From assembly GCF_014779715.1 (NCBI RefSeq), contig NZ_JACXYU010000001.1:868001-932000 (forward strand): a stretch of 64,000 bases of DNA, written 5' to 3'. Source of the DNA: Streptomyces chumphonensis (GTDB lineage Bacteria; Actinomycetota; Actinomycetes; Streptomycetales; Streptomycetaceae). Below, piece by piece: positions 1 through 12,012 of the stretch. The notes under the pieces were generated by a model. The model saw only the letters and a program-made list of their open reading frames with translations. It was not told where the DNA came from and ran no database searches. Position 1 is the first letter of the stretch. Each line of letters begins with the position of its first letter. The translations under genes and the position numbers were made by a program.

Positions 1-2
1 GG

Positions 3-302
3 ATCCGGCTCCAGGCATGGGGGGCACTCGCCCAGGGCCGCTACACCGGACGTCAGACGACGCAGGCCGAGCGGGCGACGGCGGAGCTGGTGACCCGGCT
101 TGCCGAGGCGAAGGGCACGACCGCCGAGACCGTCGTGCTGTGGTGGCTCCAGCGCCACCCGGCGCGGGTGGCGCCGATCATCGGCAGCGTGCGGCCGGAG
201 CGCATCCGTGCGTGTGCCGACGCCGCGCTCCGGCACCCGGCCCTCAGCCACGAGGAGTGGTACGCGCTCTGGCTGACGGCACGCGGCGCTCCCCTGCCGT
301 GA
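3..302 (+). CDS. aldo/keto reductase, C-terminal fragment (cut by window start)
   Basis: The open frame enters from the left edge and ends at TGA 300-302, giving the last 99 or so residues of a protein. The fragment begins with LQAWGALAQGRYTGR, which matches the LQAWSPLAQG turn common in YdhF-type aldo/keto reductases. It continues with LVTRLAEAKGTTAETVVLWWLQRHPARVAPIIGSV, the usual C-terminal half of the TIM barrel where the NADPH-binding helix follows the IIGS strand. Family members are NADPH-dependent oxidoreductases acting on carbonyl compounds; the substrate here cannot be told. The catalytic Asp-Tyr-Lys-His residues lie outside the window. No partner gene is visible upstream. Confidence 0.8.
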   Translation: MRLQAWGALAQGRYTGRQTTQAERATAELVTRLAEAKGTTAETVVLWWLQRHPARVAPIIGSVRPERIRACADAALRHPALSHEEWYALWLTARGAPLP

Positions 303-461
303 GGGGCCCGACACCGCCGACCGCGCGGAGGAGACGGACCAGAAAACCATCGAAAAGACCCATGACGTATCCAAACGGACATGACGACCGGGGCCGCCTG
401 ACCCATCCTCAGAGGAACGACGCCGGGATTGGACCGATATAAAGAGGCGGCCGACGGGCGG

Positions 462-475
462 GTGACCGGACTCAC
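462..475. promoter_or_regulatory. candidate Crp (cAMP receptor protein) binding site
   Basis: The sequence GTGACCGGACTCAC is a perfect GTGA-N6-TCAC palindrome, the core recognised by Crp-family regulators in actinobacteria and enterobacteria. It lies about 470 bp before the start of the Rpf-LysM-M23 gene and about 200 bp before its likely promoter. From memory, rpf genes in Streptomyces and Mycobacterium are reported Crp targets, which makes the position meaningful. Binding is inferred from sequence only. Confidence 0.5.
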
Positions 476-655
476 AGCTTCCCGGAGCCCGTACGACCGG
501 ACGATCGGGACCGTTCTCACCGCCGCACCAATTTCCCTGCTGACCAGGGATTTTCGGACATACGGAAAGATCCGCCCCGCTGACGCTCGGAATCGGCCCC
601 GGCGCTCACCGTGCCGAAGGCCGCTCCCGGCGGTCCGGTCACCGGCCCCAGCCGC

Positions 656-685
656 TTGTCTGGTGCAAAGCGTTGTGTCTACGGT
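656..685 (+). promoter_or_regulatory. possible promoter of the riboswitch/rpf transcript
   Basis: A TTGTCT hexamer (656-661) and a TACGGT hexamer (680-685) are separated by 18 bp. They resemble vegetative -35/-10 elements and would start transcription about 30 bp before the riboswitch. The match is modest and other starts are possible. Confidence 0.3.
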
Positions 686-721
686 TCCTCCGCACCGCAT
701 CGGATGCGGTGCCCCACCGCC

Positions 722-918
722 GGGACGCCGAATCCTGCCGCCCGGCCGGGGGAATTCCTGAAAGACCAGGGCGGCAGGAGCGGGGGAACCAGGTAAGCGC
801 CGTGCCGTGTATCCGTACCGGTACGGCTAGGGGTGAAGCCACGACCCGACGCGTTCCGGCGCGAGGGGAGTGGCCGGGCTTCTCCGGTCCGAATCCGACA
901 GCTCACCTCGCAGGCGTA
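722..918 (+). ncRNA. c-di-AMP riboswitch (ydaO-yuaA type) in the leader of the Rpf gene
   Basis: The leader carries the conserved blocks of the ydaO-yuaA class in order: GACGCCGAATCC (724-735), a GGGGGAACC block near 782-790, AGGGGTGAAGCC near 829-840, and CCGACAGCTCACCTCGCAGG (894-913) followed by CG. The outer CGCCG (726-730) can pair with the 3' GGCG (913-916) to close the P1-like stem. This class senses cyclic di-AMP and normally switches downstream wall-hydrolase or osmolyte genes off when the ligand is high. It sits directly before the ribosome binding site AGGAGAGG (918-925) of the next gene. The class assignment is by recalled consensus; no folding was run. Confidence 0.88.
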
Positions 919-919
919 G

Positions 920-2266
<1,347 letters not shown>

Positions 2267-2465
2267 GCGCCTGCCCCACGGTTTCTCCCCCGACCCGGAC
2301 CGGTCGTGCCGTTCGTCGGCGCGACCGGTCCGCGTCGTTCACGCGGCGGTGACGAGCCGTTGCGGCGACCGTCGCGAAGACGCCACGTGGCGCTCCTAGG
2401 GTCCTGCGGGCTGGACCCCGGCGCCACCTGGGCGACGGGGCAGAGACGACTCCGGTGAGGTATCC

Positions 2466-3620
2466 GTGGAACGTCGCTCCTTCCTGCGCGGCACCGTGGT
2501 GAGCGGTTCGGCCGCCGCCTTCGGTTTCACCCTCATGCGCGGCGCCGCCTACGCGGCCCCGGCCCAGCCGGGACCGAGCCCCTACGGTCCGCTCAACTCC
2601 CCCGACAGCAACGGCATCCGGCTCCCCGACGGGTTCGGCAGCCGGGTCGTCGCCCGCTCCGGCCAGACGGTGGGCGGCACCTCCTACGTCTGGCACCGGG
2701 CTCCCGACGGCGGGGCGTGCTTCCCCTCCGGCAGCGGCTGGATCTACGTCTCCAACTCGGAGGTCAACCCGGGCGGCGGAGCGAGCGCCCTCCGGTTCAA
2801 CTCCTCCGGGTCGATCACCGGGGCCTACCGCATCCTCTCCGGCACCCGGCAGAACTGCGCCGGCGGGGCCATGCCGTGGGGCACGTGGCTGTCCTGCGAG
2901 GAGGTCGACCGGGGGTACGTCTACGAGACCGACCCCTACGGTACGAACGCGGCGGTGCGGCGCGCCGCGATGGGGCGGTTCAAGCACGAGGCCGCGGCGG
3001 CGGACCCGCAGCGCGAGGTCGTCTACCTCACCGAGGACGTCGGCAACGGCTGCTTCTACCGCTTCGTGCCCGACACGTGGGGGGACCTCTCCTCCGGCCG
3101 GCTCCAGGTACTGACGGCGGGCTCGGGTACCTCCGGGTCGTTCGGGTGGGCGGACGTGCCCGACCCGAGCGGCTCCACCGCCACGCGCTACCAGGTCTCG
3201 GCCGCCAAGCACTTCGACGGCGGCGAGGGCTGCCACTACGCGGACGGGGTCGTCTGGTTCACGACCAAGGGCGACGGCCGCGTGTGGCGGCTGAACCTGG
3301 CGGCGAGCACGTACGAGCTGGCCTACGACGACTCGCTCGTCGGCGGGAGCGCTCCGCTGACCGGGGTCGACAACATCACCGGCGCGTCCGGTGGTGACCT
3401 GTTCGTCGCCGAGGACGGCGGGAACATGGAGATCTGCGTGATCACACCGGACGAGGTCGTGGCACCGTTCCTGCGGATCGACGGGCAGTCGGGCTCCGAG
3501 ATCTGCGGCCCGGCCTTCTCCCCCGACGGCACCCGGCTGTACTTCTCCAGCCAGCGCGGCACGAGCGGCAGTTCGTCCGGGGGCATCACCTACGAGGTGA
3601 CCGGGCCCTTCCGCAGCTGA
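2466..3620 (+). CDS. Tat-exported PhoX-family (DUF839) protein
   Basis: The GTG start gives 384 residues beginning MERRSFLRG, a twin-arginine export signal, with cleavage likely after AYA near residue 30. The body is a PhoX/DUF839 beta-propeller: WLSCEEVDRGYVYETDP, the acidic FKHEAAAADP segment, VYLTEDVGNGCFYRFVP, LFVAEDGGNMEICV and FSPDGTRLYFSSQRG. PhoX enzymes are calcium/iron-dependent secreted alkaline phosphatases. This member is shorter than classical PhoX proteins (about 600 residues), so phosphatase activity is plausible but not certain. It stands alone, with a strong hairpin terminator 26 bp after the stop. No PHO-box-like direct repeats were recognised upstream. Confidence 0.82.
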   Translation: MERRSFLRGTVVSGSAAAFGFTLMRGAAYAAPAQPGPSPYGPLNSPDSNGIRLPDGFGSRVVARSGQTVGGTSYVWHRAPDGGACFPSGSGWIYVSNSEVNPGGGASALRFNSSGSITGAYRILSGTRQNCAGGAMPWGTWLSCEEVDRGYVYETDPYGTNAAVRRAAMGRFKHEAAAADPQREVVYLTEDVGNGCFYRFVPDTWGDLSSGRLQVLTAGSGTSGSFGWADVPDPSGSTATRYQVSAAKHFDGGEGCHYADGVVWFTTKGDGRVWRLNLAASTYELAYDDSLVGGSAPLTGVDNITGASGGDLFVAEDGGNMEICVITPDEVVAPFLRIDGQSGSEICGPAFSPDGTRLYFSSQRGTSGSSSGGITYEVTGPFRS

Positions 3621-3645
3621 CACCGTCGGCCCCGGCGGAGACTGA

Positions 3646-3687
3646 GGGGGCGGTGCGGCACCTCCGCACAGGTGCCGCACCGCCCCC
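3646..3687. terminator. bidirectional hairpin terminator between PhoX gene and ppdK
   Basis: GGGGGCGGTGCGGCACCT pairs with AGGTGCCGCACCGCCCCC across a 6-nt loop, an 18-bp perfect stem. It lies between two converging genes and can stop transcription from both. Confidence 0.85.
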
Positions 3688-3756
3688 TTCCGGTGCCGGG
3701 ACCGCCGCGCGGTGAGGGTGCGCGGCGCGGCGGCCCCGGTGGTCCGGCCCCCGCGG

Positions 3757-6501
<2,745 letters not shown>

Positions 6502-7228
6502 GGGACTCGCTCCTCGTGTACGGCCTGCCTAGCTGCCCTGACGGCGGGGAGCGTACCCAGATCCAAGGCTGATGAGCAGGGGTAGCGGCACGTCACAGGG
6601 CCACAACCACCCATCCGCCAGCGGATCGAAAGTAAAGGCTCTCCCAAGGAGTCGACCGCGTCGCGTTCGAGAGGTGAACGCATCATGACGCAGCGCCGCT
6701 TCACGAACGCCCCACGGTCACCGTGAGCGACGATGACCACCGCCCGGCACCCCGACGGAGGTGGCACTGAGTGCCGCTCATTGGAGAACTGGACACACCA
6801 AGGGAGCGCTCATGTGAGCAGGTTTCATATCACCCGTGGCGAGAATCACGGAGACACCCCCGGCGCGTCCCAGGATTCGGACGTACGTCACCCCTCCGTC
6901 ACCGGCGCCGCCCGAGCACCGCATCCGATGTGACGTGCGCCACACCCGTGCGGTATCCCACCCGCCGCGGTGGACCGGCGCCGGGCGGGGCGGGCGGGAA
7001 CGCACGGCGGACGCCACCCCTCCCGGTCCACCTCGGGCGGGAGTTGACCGGGGGCGTCCGATTCACCGGCCCTGTCACGGTTCCGGCCGTCCGGTGTGTC
7101 AAGATTTCACCGGTGTGACCTACCTTCTGTTCCCGGCGCGGCCCGGACACGCATACTGCTGCGAGTTCGTTCACCCCACACCGGCGACGACCGCGCCGCC
7201 GGAACGACATCCGACACCGGAGCCCCTC
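6502..7228. other. 727-bp divergent intergenic region between ppdK and the GH63-type gene
   Basis: No convincing gene is present. A 13-codon frame at 6685-6726 (start ATG after GAGAGGTG) is too short to support. The stretch 6790-6860 is locally A+T-richer and probably holds promoter elements for the forward gene. A reading frame open from 6836 joins the downstream gene, but its translation (Arg/Pro-rich, no conserved motif) looks like readthrough of noncoding DNA. Confidence 0.5.
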
Positions 7229-8680
7229 GTGGACCGCGTGACCGAGACCGCGCCGCTGACCACCGTCCCGCACCAGACCGCCCCGCCCGAGCGCCCGGCG
7301 GTCCGCCCCACGGTGCTCGCCCGCCGCGCCGCACGCGTCCTGGCCGTCAACCGGATCGGTGGAGCGACCGTCCCGGCCCGCAGCCTCTACCCCCACCAGT
7401 GGAGCTGGGACTCCGCGTTCATCGCGATCGGCCTGCGGCACCGCTTCCCCCTCCGCGCCCAGCAGGAGCTGGAGACGCTGCTGGCCGCCCAGTGGGAGGA
7501 CGGTCGCGTCCCGCACATCGTCTTCAACCCCGTCGTGCCGCGCGGGGCCTACTTCCCCAGCCCCGACTTCTGGCGGTCCTCCGACGCGGGCCGGCCCGCG
7601 GGCGCCCCCCGGGAGCGCGAGACCTCCGGCATCGTGCAGCCGCCCGTGCACGCCCTGGCCGCATGGCTGGTGCACCGGGCCGATCCCGAGCTGTCCCGGC
7701 GACGCGCGTTCCTGGCCCGCGCGTACCCCAGGCTGGCCGCCTGGCACGCCTACCTGGCAGACCGCCGCGACCTCGGCGGGCACGGGCTCGCGACCTGCGT
7801 CCACCCCTGGGAGCCGGGCATGGACAACAGTCCGTGCTGGGACGCGCCGCTGACCCGCGTCCCGCCCGCCCCGCGCGGCTCCTTCCGGCGCGCCGACCTC
7901 GACCACGGCGCCCCCGCCGACCGTCCGACGGACCTGGACTACGGCCGCTACGTGCGGCTGGCCGCCGACTACCGCGACTCCGGCTACCACGACGGCTCCG
8001 CCTTCGCCTTCGCCGTGGAGGACCCGGGCTTCAACGCGCTCCTGACCGCCTCCGAGCACGCGCTCGCCGACATCGCGCGGGAGCTGGGCCTGGGCCACCG
8101 GCGCGCGGCGCACGAGGAGCGGGCGCGGCGGCTCACCGGGGCCATGGTGCGGCGCCTGTGGTCACCGGAGAGCGGACAGTTCCTCCCGCGCGACCTGGTC
8201 GCCGGTGCCCTCGTCGCCGAGCGCAGCGCGGCCGGGCTGCTGCCGCTGGCCGTCCCGGGCCTGCCCGCCGCCGTCGCCGCGGCGCTGGTCCGGACCGCCG
8301 CCGGGCCGCACTTCGCGCTCGGCGCGGGCATCGGCATGGTGCCCAGCTACGACCTGCGCGGACGGGCGTTCGACCGGCACCGCTACTGGCGCGGCCCCGC
8401 CTGGTTCAACGTGAACTGGGTGCTGGAGCACGGCCTGCGCCGCCACGGGTACGCCGGGCGGGCCGACGCGCTGCGGGCCGCGATGCTGACGCACGCGGAC
8501 ACCACCGGGTTCGCCGAGTACCTCGACCCGGTCACCGGGGAGGCGCGCGGCGCGCTCGACTTCGGATGGACGGCGGCGCTCACGCTCGACCTGCTCGCCA
8601 CCCGGGGCGAGCCCTGGACGGGCGGTCAGCCGCCCGAGGTGTCCAGCTCGGCGTCCGAGCCGACCGCCGCGCAGGCGTAG
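7229..8680 (+). CDS. MGH1-like (GH63-type) glycoside hydrolase, probable glucosyl/mannosylglycerate hydrolase
   Basis: The 483-residue product is an (alpha/alpha)6-barrel hydrolase of the GH63/MGH1 type. Characteristic blocks are SLYPHQWSWDSAFIAIGLRH near residue 52, PHIVFN near 94, HPWEPGMDNSPCWDAPL near 193 and GFAEYLDPVTGE near 427. By analogy with mycobacterial glucosylglycerate hydrolase, the Asp in MDNSPCWD and the Glu in FAEYLD would be the acid/base pair. Substrates in the family are compatible solutes such as glucosylglycerate and mannosylglycerate, so a role in osmolyte recovery is likely. I chose GTG 7229 because GGAG (7219-7222) precedes it and conservation only starts after it; GTG 7238 is an alternative. 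The 3' end overlaps the converging dusB by 55 bp. Confidence 0.82.
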   Translation: MDRVTETAPLTTVPHQTAPPERPAVRPTVLARRAARVLAVNRIGGATVPARSLYPHQWSWDSAFIAIGLRHRFPLRAQQELETLLAAQWEDGRVPHIVFNPVVPRGAYFPSPDFWRSSDAGRPAGAPRERETSGIVQPPVHALAAWLVHRADPELSRRRAFLARAYPRLAAWHAYLADRRDLGGHGLATCVHPWEPGMDNSPCWDAPLTRVPPAPRGSFRRADLDHGAPADRPTDLDYGRYVRLAADYRDSGYHDGSAFAFAVEDPGFNALLTASEHALADIARELGLGHRRAAHEERARRLTGAMVRRLWSPESGQFLPRDLVAGALVAERSAAGLLPLAVPGLPAAVAAALVRTAAGPHFALGAGIGMVPSYDLRGRAFDRHRYWRGPAWFNVNWVLEHGLRRHGYAGRADALRAAMLTHADTTGFAEYLDPVTGEARGALDFGWTAALTLDLLATRGEPWTGGQPPEVSSSASEPTAAQA

Positions 8681-9759
8681 GGGTCGTCCAGCCAGCCGTC
8701 GGGCAGGACGACGCGGTTGCGCCCGTGCGTCCGACCGCGCGGGCCCTCGGCCCCCGGCGGCCAGGGCTGGTCCAGGTCCAGGCCGTCCAGCAGGGAGCGC
8801 AGCTCCGCCAGGGACGCCGCCGTCGCGAGCCTGCTGCGGGCCTGCGAGCCGACCGAGAAGCCCTTGGTGTACCAGGCGACGTGCTTGCGGAAGTCGATGA
8901 CGCCCCTGGCCTCGTCCCCCAGCCACTCACCCAACAGCCGCGCGTGCCGCACCATGACGTCGGCGACCTCGCGCAGGGTGGGCGCGGCCGTCTCCTGCTC
9001 CCGGCCCTCGAAGACGGCGACGAGATCGCCGAACAGCCACGGCCGGCCGAGGCAGCCCCGGCCGACGACGACGCCGTCGCAGCCCGTCTCGCGCATCATC
9101 CGCACGGCGTCCCCCGCCGACCAGATGTCCCCGTTGCCGAGCACCGGGATCTCGGGGACGGCCTCCTTGAGGCGGGCGATGGCCGTCCAGTCGGCGGTGC
9201 CGGAGTAGTGCTGGGCGGCGGTGCGGCCGTGCAGGGCGATCGCGGTGACGCCCTCCGCCACGGCGATGCGCCCGGCGTCCAGGTAGGTGAGGTGGTCGTC
9301 GTCGATGCCCTTGCGCATCTTCATCGTCACCGGAAGGCCGTTCGCACCGGTGACGGCCTCGCGCAGGATGTCGCGCAGCAGGTTGCGCTTGTAGGGCAGG
9401 GCGGAGCCGCCGCCCTTGCGGGTCACCTTCGGGACGGGGCAGCCGAAGTTCAGGTCGATGTGGTCGGCCAGGTCCTCGTCGGCGATCATGCGGACGGCCT
9501 TGCCGACGGTCACCGGGTCCACGCCGTAGAGCTGGATGGAGCGCGGGCGCTCGGACGCGTCGAAGCGGACGAGCTGCATCGTCTTCTCGTTGCGTTCGAC
9601 GAGCGCCCGGGTGGTGATCATCTCGCTGACGAACAGCCCCTTGCCGCCGCTGAACTCCCGGCACAGCGTCCGGAACGGGGCATTGGTGATCCCCGCCATG
9701 GGCGCGAGCACGACGGGGGGCGTCACGGCGTGCGGGCCGATCGCGAGCTGCTGGGACAT
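8626..9759 (-). CDS. dusB: tRNA-dihydrouridine synthase B
   Basis: This 377-residue FMN enzyme reduces specific uridines in tRNA to dihydrouridine with NADPH. Diagnostic segments are LAPMAGITNAPFRTLCREF near residue 18, LYGVDP, DLNFGCPVPKVTRKGGGSAL near 104 (with the catalytic Cys in GCPVPK), MKMRKGIDDD, LHGRTAAQHYSG and GNGDIWS. The last is followed by GCDGVVVGRGCLGRPWLF, the phosphate-binding end of the TIM barrel. It lies 19 bp downstream of zur and may share its transcript. The last 18 codons overlap the opposing glycosidase gene. Confidence 0.95.
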   Translation of the reverse strand: MSQQLAIGPHAVTPPVVLAPMAGITNAPFRTLCREFSGGKGLFVSEMITTRALVERNEKTMQLVRFDASERPRSIQLYGVDPVTVGKAVRMIADEDLADHIDLNFGCPVPKVTRKGGGSALPYKRNLLRDILREAVTGANGLPVTMKMRKGIDDDHLTYLDAGRIAVAEGVTAIALHGRTAAQHYSGTADWTAIARLKEAVPEIPVLGNGDIWSAGDAVRMMRETGCDGVVVGRGCLGRPWLFGDLVAVFEGREQETAAPTLREVADVMVRHARLLGEWLGDEARGVIDFRKHVAWYTKGFSVGSQARSRLATAASLAELRSLLDGLDLDQPWPPGAEGPRGRTHGRNRVVLPDGWLDDPYACAAVGSDAELDTSGG

Positions 9760-9778
9760 GGCCTGAGGCTTCTTTCCG

Positions 9779-10207
9779 CTACTTCTTCTTCCGGTCCGGG
9801 CGCGCCGCGCACTCCCCGCAGGTGCCGAAGATCTCGACAGTGTGCGCGACGTCGACGAAGCCGTGCTCGTCGGCGATGGCGTCGGCCCACTTCTCCACCT
9901 GCGGCCCCTCCACCTCGACGGCCTTGCCGCAGGAGCGGCACACCAGGTGGTGGTGGTGGTCGTCCGTGCTGCACCGGCGGTAGACGGCCTCGCCCTCGTC
10001 GGTGCGCAGCACGTCCACCTCGCCGGCGTCGGCGAGGGACTGGAGCGTGCGGTAGACGGTCGTCAGCCCGACCGAGTCGCCTCGGTGCTTGAGCATGTCG
10101 TGGAGCTCCTGCGCACTGCGGAACTCGTCGACCTCGCTCAGTGCCGCCGACACCGCGGCGCGCTGCCGGGTCGAACGGCCGCGGACTGGGGGACCTGCGG
10201 TCGCCAC
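9779..10207 (-). CDS. zur: Fur-family zinc uptake regulator Zur
   Basis: The 142-residue repressor has the Fur winged-helix domain (RSAQELHDMLKHRGDSVGLTTVYRTLQSLADAGEVDVLRT). The metal sites include YRRCSTDDHHHHLVCRSCGK and the C-terminal CGEC pair: the CxxC...CxxC structural zinc site plus a His-rich regulatory site. In Streptomyces, Zur with Zn represses znuABC and spare ribosomal-protein genes. I chose GTG 10207 because AAGGAGG precedes it by 5 bp; the longer frame from 10264 adds 19 residues with no match to the family. It lies 94 bp after znuB and could be cotranscribed, which would place it under its own operators. Confidence 0.93.
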   Translation of the reverse strand: MATAGPPVRGRSTRQRAAVSAALSEVDEFRSAQELHDMLKHRGDSVGLTTVYRTLQSLADAGEVDVLRTDEGEAVYRRCSTDDHHHHLVCRSCGKAVEVEGPQVEKWADAIADEHGFVDVAHTVEIFGTCGECAARPDRKKK

Positions 10208-10301
10208 CGTTGCCTCCTTAAGGGCACCCCTTCGGGTGAATCGGCTCGCCCTGGTCGCGCTCAATTGTGCCAGGTGTGGCAGCGGCGACCGGGCAGGCCC
10301 G

Positions 10302-11180
10302 TCAGCCCCCGGCCGGCTCCCTGCTCAGCAGGCCCGCCGGCGCCTCGTCCCCGGCCGCCCGCACCGCCCGCCGACGGGTGACGAGCGGCGTCAGCGCGGC
10401 CAGGGCGGCGAAGACGGCGATGGCCAGCAGGACGATCGTCGCTCCCGGCGGCACGTCCGCGTAGAACGACACCACCGTGCCGGAGACGGCCACCAGCGTG
10501 CCGAGGGTGACGGAGAGGCCGAGCGTCACCGCGAAGCCCCGGGTGACCTGCTGGGCCGCCGCGACCGGGATGACCATGAGGGCGCTCACCAGCAGCAGCC
10601 CCACGACCCGCATCGCCACGGTGACCGTCACGGCCGCCGTCACCGCGAGCAGCAGGTTGAGCAGCCGCACCGGCAACCCCGTCACCCGGGCGAACTCCTC
10701 GTCCTGGCAGACGGCGAACAGCTGGCGGCGCAGGCCCAGGCACACGGCGAGCACCGCGCAGGAGAGCAGCACGACGGCCGTCACGTCCTCGGCCGCGACG
10801 GTGGTGACCGAACCGAACATGGCGGTGAGCAGGTCGGCGGTCGAACCTCCGGGGGCCAGGTTGATGATCATGACGCCGCCCGCCATGCCGCCGTAGAACA
10901 GCAGGGCGAGGGCGATATCGCCCCGGGCCTTGCCGTACCAGCGCACCAGCTCGATGGCCACCGCGCCGGCCGCCGAGACGAGGACCGCCGTCCAGACGGC
11001 GTTGGTGCTGAGCAGGAAGCCGAGTGCCACACCGGTCAGGGCGATGTGCCCGATGCCGTCGCCCATGATCGCCTGGTGGCGCTGGACGAGGTAGATGCCG
11101 ACGGCGGGCGCGGCGACGCCGACCAGCAGGGCGGCGAGCAGCGCGCGCTGCATGAACGCGTAGTCGAGGATCTCGATCAT
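10302..11180 (-). CDS. znuB: zinc ABC transporter permease ZnuB
   Basis: A 292-residue polytopic membrane protein of the ABC-3 (metal) permease family, with about eight hydrophobic segments. The family block HQAIMGDGIGHIALTGVALGF near residue 34 and the QVTRGFAVTLGLSVTLG coupling region near 207 are clear. It forms the channel through which zinc released from ZnuA crosses the membrane, driven by ZnuC. The start codon overlaps the znuC stop by 4 bp (ATGA), so translational coupling is likely. The C-terminus has a short polar tail. Confidence 0.92.
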   Translation of the reverse strand: MIEILDYAFMQRALLAALLVGVAAPAVGIYLVQRHQAIMGDGIGHIALTGVALGFLLSTNAVWTAVLVSAAGAVAIELVRWYGKARGDIALALLFYGGMAGGVMIINLAPGGSTADLLTAMFGSVTTVAAEDVTAVVLLSCAVLAVCLGLRRQLFAVCQDEEFARVTGLPVRLLNLLLAVTAAVTVTVAMRVVGLLLVSALMVIPVAAAQQVTRGFAVTLGLSVTLGTLVAVSGTVVSFYADVPPGATIVLLAIAVFAALAALTPLVTRRRAVRAAGDEAPAGLLSREPAGG

Positions 11181-11962
11181 GAGAGCTGCCCCGTTTCGAT
11201 CCTGGGGACGGCGGACGCCGGGTGGACGACCTCGCTGTCGTGCGGGTGGCAGGCCGGGTCGTGCAGCTGCTCGGGACGCGCGACGCGCTCCACCCGGCCG
11301 TCGCGCAGCACCACGGAGCGGTCGATGAGCGGCGCCAGCGGGCCCAGCTCGTGCAGGACGAGGAGCACCGACGCCCCCGACGCCACCTGGTCGCGGAGGG
11401 CGTCGGCGAGGACGTGCTGGCTGGCCAGGTCCACACCGGCCAGCGGCTCGTCCATGATCAGCAACTCCGGCTCACCGGCCAGGGCACGCGCGATGAGCAC
11501 CCGCTGGTGCTGACCGCCGGAGAGGGCGCTCACCGAGTCCTTGGCGCGCCCGGCCATGCCGACCAGCTCCAGCGCGCGCTGGACGGCCGCCCGGTCGGTG
11601 CGGCCCAGCGGCCGCAGCCGGTGCCGGGCCAGCCGACCGGAGGAGACGACCTCGCGGACGGTGGCGGGCACGCCCGCCGCCGCGGTGGACCGCTGCGGGA
11701 CGTACCCGACGCGCCGCCAGTCGCGGAAGCGCCGCAGCGGCGTGCCGAACAGCTCCAGCTCACCGGAGGTCAGCGGCACCCGGCCGATCGCCGCGCGGAC
11801 AGCGGTCGACTTGCCGGAGCCGTTGGCGCCGAGCAGCGCGACGACCTCGCCGCGCCCGACGGTCAGGTCGATGCCCCGCAGCACCGGGCGCGCGCCGAGG
11901 ACGGCGTGCGCTCCGCGCAGGGATATGACGGGGGCGCTGCCCCCGGGGGCCGGGACGTCCAT
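11177..11962 (-). CDS. znuC: zinc ABC transporter ATP-binding protein ZnuC
   Basis: This 261-residue ATPase has Walker A GANGSGKST at residues 45-53, the Q-loop YVPQRS near 88, the ABC signature LSGGQ near 146 and Walker B ELLIMDEP near 166, followed by a D-loop. The switch His is in LVLHELGPL. It sits between znuA (50 bp upstream) and znuB (4-bp overlap). The fusion-free three-gene order A-C-B is typical of actinobacterial zinc importers. Specificity for zinc rather than manganese is inferred from the adjacent Zur gene and Zur boxes. Confidence 0.92.
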   Translation of the reverse strand: MDVPAPGGSAPVISLRGAHAVLGARPVLRGIDLTVGRGEVVALLGANGSGKSTAVRAAIGRVPLTSGELELFGTPLRRFRDWRRVGYVPQRSTAAAGVPATVREVVSSGRLARHRLRPLGRTDRAAVQRALELVGMAGRAKDSVSALSGGQHQRVLIARALAGEPELLIMDEPLAGVDLASQHVLADALRDQVASGASVLLVLHELGPLAPLIDRSVVLRDGRVERVARPEQLHDPACHPHDSEVVHPASAVPRIETGQLS

Positions 11963-12012
11963 GCGGTGCTCCTTACGTGGCTCCGGTCACTGGCTCCGGT
12001 CGCCGGCTTTGG

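Noticed and set aside
692..712. Hairpin GCACCGCATCGGATGCGGTGC as a terminator upstream of the riboswitch
   Set aside because: It lacks a T-run and lies at the predicted start of the leader transcript; it is more likely 5' leader structure or chance in G+C-rich DNA.
6685..6726. Short frame encoding 13 residues after GAGAGGTG
   Set aside because: Too short to judge, has no recognised leader-peptide character and no adjacent gene on the same strand within 500 bp.
6836..7228. N-terminal extension of the MGH-type glycosidase back to 6836
   Set aside because: The added residues are Arg/Pro-rich without conservation, no ribosome binding site supports that start, and GTG 7229 has one.
7096..10092. 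A 998-codon forward frame crossing the glycosidase and dusB
   Set aside because: It is an Arg/Pro/Ala/Gly shadow frame overlapping well-supported genes on both strands, with no motif.
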